Shown here: positions 54,201 through 62,147 of the stretch, piece after piece
How positions within the stretch are numbered: the stretch's first letter is position 1
How the letters are laid out: every line of letters starts with the position of its first letter
From: Pseudomonas helvetica
GTDB lineage: Bacteria; Pseudomonadota; Gammaproteobacteria; Pseudomonadales; Pseudomonadaceae
NCBI RefSeq assembly: GCF_039908645.1
Contig: NZ_CP150917.1
Span: 6,273,001 to 6,337,000 of the forward strand
DNA length: 64,000 bases
Reading direction: 5' to 3'
The notes under the pieces: model-generated
The model's input: only the letters and a program-made list of their open reading frames with translations
What the model was told of the DNA's origin: nothing
The model's database searches: none
Program-made: the position numbers and the translations under genes

Positions 54201-55747
54201 AGCAACTGCGAGAGTGGCGCACGCTCGGCGGAACAACAGGCTATACCTACGACTTGCTACGCCTGAGCACTGAGTTGCAGAAGCATCTTTCGCTCTGGTT
54301 TACCGCAAAAAAACACCAGTATATCCAAGCCACCAGCGCATTTACGCAAGCCCCCCAGCCGGACACAGCGATCACACGGCAAACCTACATTGACAACATC
54401 CAGCGGGCGACAGACCTGAGCCACGCAATGGTCGAGAAACTTGAACTCTCGCAAACGGCACTTCAAGGAATGCATGCGGCGGGAAGGCCGGGCATAGCTG
54501 AAGCCATAAAAATCAGCAAGCTGCTGCCTTCATTCTCGGCACTGGAGCTCAAGGCAAACGAGATAGGCATGGCGCAAGAGCTGTGTATGCAAGAGCAGGC
54601 CAGCCCGACAATGTCCCAGGCCCGTAGCGCCGTCGGCAGCATTATCGTGAGCGCCGCCGAGGCCGCTCATCGGGTTGCGGACCTGATGAACATTGCAGGC
54701 GGTAACGCTGCCCCACAAGAACGTATTGAAGACTTCGGCGGACTTGTCGATACCTTTGCCGACACCGATCAAAGAATCCGGGAGTTACCAGACACCTACC
54801 CTCACCTGTTCAAACAGCCTCAACTCGATCATCTGCGAAAACTGATCGAAGAGTTTTCACGACTGGCACACACCCAACTGCATACGTTGCTGCCCGAAAG
54901 TGAAGTGTTGATAACGCAGGGCTCAACAGAACCCGCACGTCCCGGCCCATCACGCCTGCCGGTAAAAGTTAGCAAGACCCGCCCTCGCGATCCCGGTAAT
55001 AGCGAAGTCACCAAAGCCAAGGAAGCTCCACTCAAGGCAGTCATGCCAGGTGTCAGCGTGCAGCCAACGCCGGTGCTGAGCGATACCGACATCATCGAGG
55101 CCGGTCTTGAGCAGAGCCTGGATGTTCAGCCATTTATCGAGCGCACCCGCAAAGACGCTTTGCGACCGCGACGCATCCCCGCCGACATGCAGGATCTGTT
55201 CGATCAGTACGCACTCAAACTGGAACAAAACGCCACGAGCGTTGATCTGGCCATGATCAGGAGCAAAAACGCCGAAGGTATCCTTCCGCCAGTGGCCACC
55301 CTGAGCCTGGAACTGCGTCAGGCGGCAATCAAGGTAAGAGAAGCGGGCATCAGCACCCGAGCGGGCCTGTACAAAGAGCGCAAGCCCACGCAAAGCAGCT
55401 TCAAATGGATGCACGAAAACGAGCAGGTTCGAATCACCCGAAACGAACAAGGCCGAATCCAGACCAAACAGCTCGGGGACTACTTTCAGGAGTACCGGAT
55501 TATGGATAAGGCGAACAATGATCAGGCGTTGTGGGTGGCGCATTTCCACTACGAAACCCTCAGGAGTCCAGCAGACACACCCGCTACTGCTCACCTGAAA
55601 GTCGCGGACAAATACCTGGAGACGCTCCCCCCTGAACAGCGGCGACTGTTGACCTCCGTCGAACCCATTGATGGTGTGCTACGGAAAATAGTCGACCCGA
55701 GCCTGCGCAAACTGTTTCTGGATCTGGAACCCCAGGCAACGCCATGA
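51209..55747 (+). CDS. Large DUF6543 / dermonecrotic-toxin-domain protein
   Basis: A 1512-residue protein resembling the large Pseudomonas proteins with a dermonecrotic-toxin-like DUF6543 domain. The N-terminal part (about 1-560) is a mixed fold with FLTLERHAKDP and LFVEFQARQLDFW; a DUF6543-like core lies at about 560-760 (YPLSMTPQ, ANMYIISPRSAESGACLLYRPM, YALHQPGELRDSVLAWLPD). A hydrophobic pair of segments (about 720-780) could enter a membrane. The middle (about 920-1010) is Lys/Glu-rich coiled coil with RLRLRGGGPKNRLKSMKAAKEQRKHE. No signal peptide is seen. GAAGGAAG precedes the ATG. Toxin activity and the delivery route are unproven. Confidence 0.7.
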   Translation: MTDNVPLETSGDTTRLVEKSDLVTLTSHGPTLNQIASNLMTQALKELYPDLDINPDHAMIATPHWLQVDNRIEAGPFRFESLTHALIRHSFNTTKANYIEGEHFLTLERHAKDPIHLAVSIEEVAGVLNDSAPLLFVEFQARQLDFWNQKGHRIARWQELSDTLRKALNVRQVNGWNADECAMAREISMAPDKALRSPVNSDFSAIQACLIDIDTIENEVASHLLVGGALVLKATYRKRELIVMYTIERAYESFDSMEQLGNSLPARLEDQLAGRDLKWRLYEPDGNIFDHMAWALVSSQLDAIDALRFLEAPTTDVLASEVEIDTTEHVRIEQLAAAIPDWLRNASFSDIQDYSRYVTALGKVYRQPDYKAAKDEIPSITSYAQRLMSEAIIADPHAVGAADLVLDELRIKITDSFTVDDLTLPDPRNQHTETLADFALENEAPYLASIFFKNARQVPDWLTPEFLTTLSARVNIGEVYPALIKRKLIDDLVESRRQENFYIDQLRLLLPLMALESKVRQEAGIDEHGYRYIRELLNPDTETAQPIAIYPLSMTPQHRLISTSDTVANMYIISPRSAESGACLLYRPMLDPPLMQFPSRQNLLYALHQPGELRDSVLAWLPDKALSFEYAQYVFPVGLPSPWLVAEQVVDPLLRVDRFGHVIFKYEEITGNILSTLFKNNAQTIVDLADRQSQSNAERRWRLLKDSSWALFSVTSNFLSGAVGTAVWVWQTINEIQQALDARDQGDSFIEWTSVADILLALGIILSHHAVMRRKTASGKLQPALPIEEQIKPPTAPLTIALDPTPLVAELPQSHRSSVEVAGSVPRRTISTLGTYLDTLKVSAPNLADTELTTVNEAPPHLYQLNDKIYAQVGERWFNVMLDADAQVILIDPKDVTRTGPLLVHNQQGQWFVDTRLRLRGGGPKNRLKSMKAAKEQRKHELENALDSFKAQEPAKARELARAQTDLLTANGDAYDRMLGVYAEKLEVLINSYEQALEQLREWRTLGGTTGYTYDLLRLSTELQKHLSLWFTAKKHQYIQATSAFTQAPQPDTAITRQTYIDNIQRATDLSHAMVEKLELSQTALQGMHAAGRPGIAEAIKISKLLPSFSALELKANEIGMAQELCMQEQASPTMSQARSAVGSIIVSAAEAAHRVADLMNIAGGNAAPQERIEDFGGLVDTFADTDQRIRELPDTYPHLFKQPQLDHLRKLIEEFSRLAHTQLHTLLPESEVLITQGSTEPARPGPSRLPVKVSKTRPRDPGNSEVTKAKEAPLKAVMPGVSVQPTPVLSDTDIIEAGLEQSLDVQPFIERTRKDALRPRRIPADMQDLFDQYALKLEQNATSVDLAMIRSKNAEGILPPVATLSLELRQAAIKVREAGISTRAGLYKERKPTQSSFKWMHENEQVRITRNEQGRIQTKQLGDYFQEYRIMDKANNDQALWVAHFHYETLRSPADTPATAHLKVADKYLETLPPEQRRLLTSVEPIDGVLRKIVDPSLRKLFLDLEPQATP

Positions 55748-55788
55748 AGGACGGACGCTGATCGCGACTCCATCCTCCGCCCCCAGCA

Positions 55789-57333
55789 TCACCAGACCTT
55801 TTTCAACCGCCCGAGCGCTGCGCGGATCGCCTCCTCGGGCACCGCCGCGAAACCCAGCACCAGCCCGGCGCGCTGGTCTGGCGGGGTGCATGACTCCGGC
55901 AGCCAATAGTTACTCAGACCATTGATCTCGACATCAACACTCGCCGCGGCGTCGATCAATTCGCGCTCGCGGGCCTGAGTGTCGACCGCCACCGTCAAGT
56001 GCAGCCCCGCCGCGACACTTGGCAGGCTGCCAACACCCGGGATATCCACAGGCCAACCCGCCAACAGCGTGTTGCGCCGACTCAAGGCCGCGCGCCGCAT
56101 ACGGCGGATATGCCGCTGAAAATGCCCGGCAGCCATGAACTCGGCCATCACCGCCTGAGTGCTCACCTCGGAATGGCGCACATCCACTGCACGACGCTGG
56201 GAGAACGCGTCTACCAGGCCCATCGGTAACACCAGATACCCCAGACGCAATGCCGGAAACGCGACTTTGCCGAAGGTGCCGACGTAAAGCACCCGCCCCT
56301 GTCGATCCAGCGCCGCCAAGGGCGCCAGTGGGGCGCCGCTGTAGCGATACTCGCCGTCGTAGTCATCCTCGATGATCCAGCCGTCAGTGCGTTCAGCCCA
56401 GGCGAGCAATTCCAGACGCCGCGCCAGGCTCATGATCACCCCGGTCGGATATTGATGAGACGGCGTGACGTAGGCCAATCGACAGTCGCTCAATTCAGCC
56501 AGTTCAGCACAATTGATGCCTTCGTTGTCCACCGAGACCCCATGCAGCCGCGCCCCGGCTACGGCGAAGGCATGCCCAGCCGCGCGATAGCCGGGGTTTT
56601 CCACAGCCACTCCATCGCCGGGCTCCACCAGCAGCTGTGCACAAAGGCTAATCCCCTGCTGTGCGCCACTGGTGATCACAATTTGCTCAGCACTGCACTG
56701 CATGCCGCGCGAACTGCGCAAATAGGCCGCGATCAATCCGCGCAAGCGCTCGTAACCTTCGGGCGCGCCGTAACACAGTTGCTGTAAATCCGGCTTACGC
56801 CAGAAAGCCGCATTCAGCTTGGCCCAGACCTCAAACGGGAACAGGTCAAAGGCCGGTACACCCACCCGAAAAGCCCTCGGCGGACCACTTGGAGGCCTGG
56901 GCAAATGGTGCTTCTCGACCCGCTCCAAAGCACCGCTGTGGATAACTTTACTGGATGAAACCACAGGCAAATCCAGCCATTCTGTGGATAACCCTGTGGG
57001 TAAGCCTGTTGGTAACCCTGTGGATACTTTTGTGGATAGTTTTTTCGTCGGCAATGCCGTTTGCGGCAATTGCGCCACATACGTGCCGTCCCCCACCCGT
57101 CCCTCGATGAAACCTTCGGCGTAGAGCTGATCGTAGGCACGGACCACGCTATTGCGCGAAATCGACAACGCCGCAGCCAGATCGCGGCTGGCAGGCAAGC
57201 GTGTGCCACTCACCAGCCGACCGTCGAGCACACGCAGGCGCAAGGCCTGATAGAGCTGACGACTCAAGCCCTGACGGCGATCGAGTTCGATACCCGCCGG
57301 GTTGAACGACAGGGACAGCAGCGAGTTGTTCAT
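55789..57333 (-). CDS. MocR-type regulator (GntR winged helix plus aminotransferase fold)
   Basis: A 514-residue regulator. Residues 15-85 form a GntR winged helix (LRVLDGRLVSGTRLPASRDLAAAL, SRNSVVRAYDQL). Residues 150-510 form a type I aminotransferase-like domain with the PLP-binding Lys in VGTFGKVAFPALRLGYL (near residue 355) and DDYDGEYRY. These proteins use PLP or a PLP adduct as signal. The linker (about 95-140) is low-complexity (STGLPTGLPTGLST), encoded by GTGGATA-type repeats. It is divergent from paiB; direct repeats between them look like its operator (see the promoter entry). Confidence 0.9.
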   Translation of the reverse strand: MNNSLLSLSFNPAGIELDRRQGLSRQLYQALRLRVLDGRLVSGTRLPASRDLAAALSISRNSVVRAYDQLYAEGFIEGRVGDGTYVAQLPQTALPTKKLSTKVSTGLPTGLPTGLSTEWLDLPVVSSSKVIHSGALERVEKHHLPRPPSGPPRAFRVGVPAFDLFPFEVWAKLNAAFWRKPDLQQLCYGAPEGYERLRGLIAAYLRSSRGMQCSAEQIVITSGAQQGISLCAQLLVEPGDGVAVENPGYRAAGHAFAVAGARLHGVSVDNEGINCAELAELSDCRLAYVTPSHQYPTGVIMSLARRLELLAWAERTDGWIIEDDYDGEYRYSGAPLAPLAALDRQGRVLYVGTFGKVAFPALRLGYLVLPMGLVDAFSQRRAVDVRHSEVSTQAVMAEFMAAGHFQRHIRRMRRAALSRRNTLLAGWPVDIPGVGSLPSVAAGLHLTVAVDTQARERELIDAAASVDVEINGLSNYWLPESCTPPDQRAGLVLGFAAVPEEAIRAALGRLKKVW

Positions 57334-57366
57334 GGCAATGGAGCCCCGCTAATGGACCTACGAAAT

Positions 57367-57411
57367 TGGCTGTTAATGGCTCTTACAACAGACCAATAGC
57401 CTGCCTAGGAT
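57367..57411 (+). promoter_or_regulatory. paiB promoter with candidate MocR direct repeats
   Basis: TTACAA (57383-57388), a 17-nt spacer and TAGGAT (57406-57411) form a sigma-70-like promoter. TGGCTGTTA (57367-57375) and TGGCTCTTA (57377-57385), one mismatch and 10 nt apart, overlap its -35; ATTGG and CCAAT flank the set. MocR proteins are known to bind direct repeats, so this is the likely operator. Confidence 0.55.
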
Positions 57412-57437
57412 AAAGGCATTCGCCAAGGAAAATATCC

Positions 57438-58067
57438 ATGTATACCCCCAGCGCATTTGCCATCGACGACCTCCCCGCACTGCATCAGCAGATCCTCGAC
57501 ACACGCCTGGCCGTGTTGGTTACCCACGGCGAGCAGGGTTTTCAGGCCAGCCATGTGCCGCTGCTGCTCAGCCCGGAACAAGGGCCGAATGGCACCCTTT
57601 ACGGTCACCTGGCCCGAGCCAATCCACAGTGGCAGGAGCTGGAGGCCGGGGCCGAGGCGCTGGTGATTTTTGCCGGGGCCGATGCTTACGTCAGCCCGTC
57701 GTACTACCCCAGCAAAGCGGACCACGGCAAAGTCGTGCCGACCTGGAACTACGTGGCAGTGCATGCCTATGGCAACGCCGAAGTGTTCAGCGATGCTCAT
57801 CGCCTGCGCAATCTGGTCAGCGCCCTGACCGATCGCCATGAACACGATCGCCCTCAGCCGTGGAAAGTCGACGATGCGCCGGCCCATTACATTGACGGCA
57901 TGCTCAAGGCCATTGTCGGTTTCGCCCTGCCGATCCAGCGTCTGGAAGGCAAGCGCAAGCTCAACCAGAACCGCAGTACCGCAGACATCGCCGGCGTGCG
58001 CGAAGGGCTGATCGCCAGCGCCAACCCGCACGACCAGGCCCTCGCCCATTTGATGCCCAAGGAATGA
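57438..58067 (+). CDS. paiB: FMN-binding negative regulator, PaiB type
   Basis: A 209-residue protein with a split-barrel flavin fold. The N-terminus MYTPSAFAIDDLPALHQQI, the HGEQGFQASHVPLLL segment (about 30-44) and SPSYYPSKADHGKVVPTWNYVAVHAYG (about 89-115) are the PaiB family motifs. Family members were described as negative regulators of protease and sporulation genes in Bacillus; in Pseudomonas the role is not known and may be enzymatic. AAGGAAA precedes the ATG. First gene of a three-gene run with two acetyltransferases. Confidence 0.87.
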   Translation: MYTPSAFAIDDLPALHQQILDTRLAVLVTHGEQGFQASHVPLLLSPEQGPNGTLYGHLARANPQWQELEAGAEALVIFAGADAYVSPSYYPSKADHGKVVPTWNYVAVHAYGNAEVFSDAHRLRNLVSALTDRHEHDRPQPWKVDDAPAHYIDGMLKAIVGFALPIQRLEGKRKLNQNRSTADIAGVREGLIASANPHDQALAHLMPKE

Positions 58068-58069
58068 TC

Positions 58070-58516
58070 ATGAGTCAGATCGAGATTCGCCGCGTTACCG
58101 CCGATGACCACGCCGCTTGGCTGCCGTTGTGGCAAGCCTACTTGCGCTTCTACAACACCGAGCTGCCAGAGGCTGTCAGTCACAGCACCTGGCAACGGTT
58201 CCTCGACCCGAGCGAGCCGACTCACGCAGCCCTCGCCTGGGCCGATGGCAAAGCGGTGGGCATGGTGCATTTCATCTATCACCGCTCGAACTGGAGCATT
58301 GAAAACTCCTGCTACCTGCAAGATTTGCTGGTGACGCCCGAAACCCGTGGCACCGGCGTCGGCCGCAAGCTGATCGAATTCGTCTACGCCACGGCCAAGG
58401 CCGACGGTTGCTGCAAGGTTCATTGGTTGACCCACGAAACCAACGCCACCGCGATCCAGCTCTATGAGCGCATTGCCGAACGTCCTGGTTTCATCCAGTT
58501 TCGCCAAGCCCTTTAA
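58070..58516 (+). CDS. GNAT family N-acetyltransferase
   Basis: A 148-residue acetyl-CoA-dependent acetyltransferase. The acetyl-CoA loop is TRGTGVGRKLIEF (about residues 99-111), and WLTHETNATAIQLYERIA near 125-142 is the family C-terminal block. AAGGA lies 6 nt before this ATG; an ATG at 58064 overlaps the paiB stop (ATGA) but has no room for a ribosome site. Substrate unknown. PaiA, the usual partner of PaiB in Bacillus, is also a GNAT acting on polyamines, so a polyamine role is possible but not shown. Confidence 0.87.
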   Translation: MSQIEIRRVTADDHAAWLPLWQAYLRFYNTELPEAVSHSTWQRFLDPSEPTHAALAWADGKAVGMVHFIYHRSNWSIENSCYLQDLLVTPETRGTGVGRKLIEFVYATAKADGCCKVHWLTHETNATAIQLYERIAERPGFIQFRQAL

Positions 58517-58533
58517 GGCTCAAGGAGAGCAAC

Positions 58534-59205
58534 ATGTCGACTTCACTCGCTGACTGGAAAGGCGCTCCAGCGCCCTCGGTTCAACTGATCGAAGGACGCT
58601 TCATTCGTCTGGAAAAACTCGACCCGGCACGCCACGCCGACGGCTTGTTCAAAGCCCTGCAAGGCCCCGGCGCCGACCCGAAGCTGTGGGATTACTTGCC
58701 TTACGGCCCGTTCCCGGAACGCAGCGCCTTCAATGATTGGCTGAATAACCACGCCGCCAACAGCGACCCGTATTTCTTCAGCGTCATCGACCGTGCCACC
58801 GGTGAAGTGCAAGGCCTTCTCAGCCTGATGTCGATCGTCCCGGCCCACGGCCGCATCGAAATCGGTCACGTCACCTTCGGCGCAGCGATGCAGCGCTCAC
58901 CGAAAAGCACCGAAGCGGTGTTCCTGCTGGCCAAAGAATCGTTCGCCCTGGGCTACCGTCGCCTGGAATGGAAGTGCAACAACGGCAACGCCCGCTCCAA
59001 ATACGCCGCCGAACGCCTGGGCTTCAGCTTCGAAGGCGTATTTCGCCAGCACATGGTGGTCAAGGGCCAGAACCGCGACACCGCGTGGTATTCGATTCTG
59101 GATTCGGAATGGCCGGCGATTGGGGCGGGGTTTGAGAAGTGGCTGTCGGATGAGAACCAGACAGATTCGGGGCAGTTGAAAACCCTGGCTGAGTGCCGCG
59201 CCTGA
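58534..59205 (+). CDS. GNAT family N-acetyltransferase, RimJ/RimL-like
   Basis: A 223-residue acetyltransferase of the RimJ/RimL group. The conserved parts are LIEGRFIRLEKLDPARHADGL at the N-terminus, RIEIGHVTFGAAMQRSPKSTEAVFLL (about 109-134) with the acetyl-CoA binding turn, and LEWKCNNGNARSKYAAERLGFSFEGVFRQH near 148-176. It follows the first GNAT gene by 17 nt with AGGAGAG before the ATG, so paiB and both GNAT genes form an operon under the MocR-controlled promoter. Substrate unknown; a repeat follows at once. Confidence 0.87.
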   Translation: MSTSLADWKGAPAPSVQLIEGRFIRLEKLDPARHADGLFKALQGPGADPKLWDYLPYGPFPERSAFNDWLNNHAANSDPYFFSVIDRATGEVQGLLSLMSIVPAHGRIEIGHVTFGAAMQRSPKSTEAVFLLAKESFALGYRRLEWKCNNGNARSKYAAERLGFSFEGVFRQHMVVKGQNRDTAWYSILDSEWPAIGAGFEKWLSDENQTDSGQLKTLAECRA

Positions 59206-59207
59206 TG

Positions 59208-59332
59208 TTCGTTCCCACGCTTTGCGTGGGAATGCCTCACTGGACGCTCTGCGTCCGCTTTTGAATATGACGCGGAGCGTCAGGGGCTGCATTCCCACGC
59301 GGACGGTTCGACGCCTCGACGCGGGAACGATC
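59208..59332. repeat. Nested inverted repeat (GTTCCCACGC family), diverged right arm
   Basis: GTTCCCACGC / GCGTGGGAA, GACGCTCTGCGTC and GACGCGGAGCGTC as in the element at 26623, but the right arm has about 20 extra nt (GGACGGTTCGACGCCTCGAC) before GCGGGAACGATC. It lies between convergent genes. Confidence 0.75.
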
Positions 59333-59333
59333 T

Positions 59334-60248
59334 TTACGCCAGCTTCTGCGCCAACACCGCAATATGCTCCGGGCCAATCCCACAGCAACCACCGAGATGG
59401 CTGGCGCCGCGTTTCTGCCAATCGGCCGCCCAATGCAGGTAACCGGGCGGATCGAGGTCCTCACGCAACGGGTCCAGACCATCATTGGCCGTGGCCTCTT
59501 TCGGTTGCGGCGGGAAGGCGTTGGCGTACGCACCGATGTGGACTTTCACACCCAAACGCTCGAAGGTTTCCCGCGCGGCATCAATCGCTGCACCGATTAC
59601 TTCCGGCTGGCTGCAGTTGAACAGCAGCGTCTCGACCCCCAGCTCTGCGGCCACCGCAGCGGCATCGGCCACCGGTTCACCTGAACGCAAACGCGGTACT
59701 TCGTCCGTGTCTTCATCCTTCAAGGTAAACGACAACCAGAACGGCTTGCCGTCCTTTGGCAAGCCGGCATGAATAGCCCGCGCTTCGACAATCGAACTCT
59801 GGGTTTCAGCCAGCCACAGGTCGACATGAGGTGCCAGGCCCGTGACCAATGGCGTCAGCAATTCAGTCACCCGGGCAGCATCAAAAAGGTCCGGACGATA
59901 GGAGCCGAACAGCGGCGGCAATGAACCCGCCACACGCACGGGCTGTCTAGCCGCGTCGGCTGCACGCCGTGCCAGCTCCCCCGCCAATGCGGCGAGCGCC
60001 TGACCTTCAGCCGCAAAACGTTCTTCACCGATATGAAACGGCACCACCGCGTAGCTGTTGCTGGTGATCACGTTTGCACCGCTTTCGATATAAGCCGTAT
60101 GGACGGCCTCAACCGCTTGCGGTGCTTCGCTCAACGCCAGCGCGGACCACTCAGGCTGCCTGAACGGCGCGCCTCGGCGTTGCAGTTCGCGACCCATACC
60201 GCCATCCAGAATTACCGTGCTGCCTGCGTCCATATATTTTTTACTCAT
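59334..60248 (-). CDS. Homocysteine S-methyltransferase family protein
   Basis: A 304-residue zinc enzyme that transfers a methyl group from S-methylmethionine or S-adenosylmethionine to homocysteine. The N-terminal ILDGGMGRELQRRG (about 12-25), ITSNSYA near 60, LLFNCSQPE (first zinc Cys, about 208) and LGGCCGIGPEHI (two zinc Cys, about 286) are all present. Starts are unclear: MSKKYMDAG (used here), a Met seven residues earlier, or MDAGSTVIL all lack a good ribosome site. Divergent from the ABC binding-protein gene. Confidence 0.88.
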   Translation of the reverse strand: MSKKYMDAGSTVILDGGMGRELQRRGAPFRQPEWSALALSEAPQAVEAVHTAYIESGANVITSNSYAVVPFHIGEERFAAEGQALAALAGELARRAADAARQPVRVAGSLPPLFGSYRPDLFDAARVTELLTPLVTGLAPHVDLWLAETQSSIVEARAIHAGLPKDGKPFWLSFTLKDEDTDEVPRLRSGEPVADAAAVAAELGVETLLFNCSQPEVIGAAIDAARETFERLGVKVHIGAYANAFPPQPKEATANDGLDPLREDLDPPGYLHWAADWQKRGASHLGGCCGIGPEHIAVLAQKLA

Positions 60249-60346
60249 ATGCTTATGAAAATAACTCACTATCAGAGTCGTTCTTATAACTATTAAATAC
60301 GCACCATTCCGTTAATAACAAACTCTTTTTTAGTCAGGAACTGCCC

Positions 60347-61168
60347 GTGAAACTTCAACCGCTACTGGCCCTGGGCCTGACGATTCTCGCTGCTTCTTCC
60401 CAAGCCTTTGCCGGTGCCACGCTGGATCGTATCGAGCAAAAGAAAGAGTTGGTGGGCGTGCTGATGGAAAGCTATCCGCCGTTCTCGTTCCTCAACGATC
60501 AGAACCAGCTCGACGGTTTCGACGTCGACGTGGCCAAAGCCGTGGCGGACAAACTTGGCGTCAAACTGCGTCTCGAAACGCCGTCCTGGGACGTGATCGC
60601 TGCCGGTCGCTGGAGCGGTCGCTATGACATCTGCATCTGCTCCATGACCCCGAGCAAGGCCCGCGCCGAAGTCTTCGATTTCCCGGTGGAGTACTACGCT
60701 TCGCCAGCCGTGATCGTGGTCAATGCCAAAGACGATCGCATCCATGGTGCCAAAGACCTGAGCGGCAAAAAAGTCGGCCTCACCAGCGCGTCCAGCTACG
60801 AAAGCTACCTGAACAAAAACCTGGTGATCGAAGGCGCTGAAGACACCCGATTGCAGTACCCGTTCGAGGACGTGCAGATCGCCCCGTATGACACCGACAA
60901 CGTCGCCTTCCAGGACCTGAGTCTGGGCGCTGGCGTGCGACTGGATGCAGTCCTCACCAACCTTGTAACCGCACAACCGCGCCTGACTGAAGACAAACGC
61001 TTCAAGCTTGCCGGTGAGCCGCTGTACTCGGAACCCAACTCCGTGGCCATCGAAAAGGGTGATGCCCAGTGGGATGGCAAAGTGCGCGAAGTCTTTGCCC
61101 AGTTGAAACAGGACGGCACCTTGAGCAAGCTCTCGCAAAAATGGATCGGCGCCGATATCAGCAAATGA
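60347..61168 (+). CDS. Amino-acid ABC transporter substrate-binding protein
   Basis: A 273-residue periplasmic binding protein of family 3. The signal peptide is residues 1-22 (QPLLALGLTILAASSQAFAG). The motif VLMESYPPFSFLNDQNQLDGFDVDVAKAVADKLG (about 38-71) is the classical amino-acid-binding block, where GFDVD contacts the ligand. It starts with GTG after AGGA. The stop overlaps the permease start (ATGA). The ligand cannot be read; the neighbour homocysteine methyltransferase, transcribed divergently, makes S-methylmethionine or methionine a fair guess only. Confidence 0.9.
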   Translation: MKLQPLLALGLTILAASSQAFAGATLDRIEQKKELVGVLMESYPPFSFLNDQNQLDGFDVDVAKAVADKLGVKLRLETPSWDVIAAGRWSGRYDICICSMTPSKARAEVFDFPVEYYASPAVIVVNAKDDRIHGAKDLSGKKVGLTSASSYESYLNKNLVIEGAEDTRLQYPFEDVQIAPYDTDNVAFQDLSLGAGVRLDAVLTNLVTAQPRLTEDKRFKLAGEPLYSEPNSVAIEKGDAQWDGKVREVFAQLKQDGTLSKLSQKWIGADISK

Positions 61169-62001
61169 CTTCTTTCCCCAAACCTCCTCAGCCGCCGCAA
61201 CCGGTGGCTGAGTCATTGCTCAAACGTGTCTTTGGTTTTCGTACCCGCCTGTACCTGACCTGGGCGACGATGCTGGGCCTGTTCGCGAGTTTCTTCCTGA
61301 GCTTCGACCTGAAGTTTTCGATCATTCTCGACAAGCTGCCGAACCTGATCGGCCTGCATCTGGCGCCCAACGGCTTCTTGCAAGGCGCAGCACTGACACT
61401 GTTTTTGTGCCTGTGCTCGATTGTCGCCTCGTCGCTGCTGGGCTTCATCACCGCCCTGGCGCGGTTGTCGAAGAGTGCCGTGGCGTTCGGCATCGCCAGC
61501 TTCTACGCCTCGTTTTTTCGGGGCACGCCGTTGCTGATTCAGATCCTGCTGATCTACCTCGGCCTGCCACAGCTGGGCATTGTTCCTGGCGCCATTGCCG
61601 CCGGGATCATTGCGTTATCGCTGAATTACGGTGCGTACCTGAGCGAAATCTTCCGCGCCGGCATTGTCGGTGTACCGTATGGCCAGCGCGAAGCTTCCCT
61701 CGCGCTGGGGATGCGCGAGTCGGTGATTTTCTGGAGAGTCACCCTGCCACAGGCCATGCGCACCATCATCCCGCCCACCACCAACCAATTCATCTCGATG
61801 CTCAAAGACTCATCACTGATCTCGGTGATGGGCGTCTGGGAAGTGATGTTCCTGGCGCAGTCGTATGGCCGTTCCAGTTACCGCTACATCGAAATGCTGA
61901 GCACGGCGGCGATCATTTACTGGCTGTTGTCGATTGGTCTGGAGTTGATTCAGGCGCGGATGGAGCGGCATTACGGGAAGGCGTACAAGCAGCGGAGCTA
62001 A
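61165..62001 (+). CDS. Amino-acid ABC transporter permease
   Basis: A 278-residue inner-membrane permease of the HisM/GlnP type, with five or six helices and the EAA loop EASLALGMRESVIFWRVTLPQA (about 195-216). The RGTPLLIQILLIYLGLP motif (about 115-131) is typical of polar amino-acid uptake. The ATG overlaps the binding-protein stop. No ATPase gene follows: after 62001 come 146 nt in which I see no gene and then an unrelated gene on the other strand. Confidence 0.9.
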   Translation: MTSFPKPPQPPQPVAESLLKRVFGFRTRLYLTWATMLGLFASFFLSFDLKFSIILDKLPNLIGLHLAPNGFLQGAALTLFLCLCSIVASSLLGFITALARLSKSAVAFGIASFYASFFRGTPLLIQILLIYLGLPQLGIVPGAIAAGIIALSLNYGAYLSEIFRAGIVGVPYGQREASLALGMRESVIFWRVTLPQAMRTIIPPTTNQFISMLKDSSLISVMGVWEVMFLAQSYGRSSYRYIEMLSTAAIIYWLLSIGLELIQARMERHYGKAYKQRS

Positions 62002-62147
62002 GGGTTCAGCTGATCGTACGCCGAATCTTCACTACGCCAACAATTGGCAATTGATCGAACCGGAGAAAGCGATTTGCAATCGACAGCAAATAAAGCTGCG
62101 TGGATAAACAGCTTTATTTGAATAGAACTACCTCTTCTGCTGAGTGG

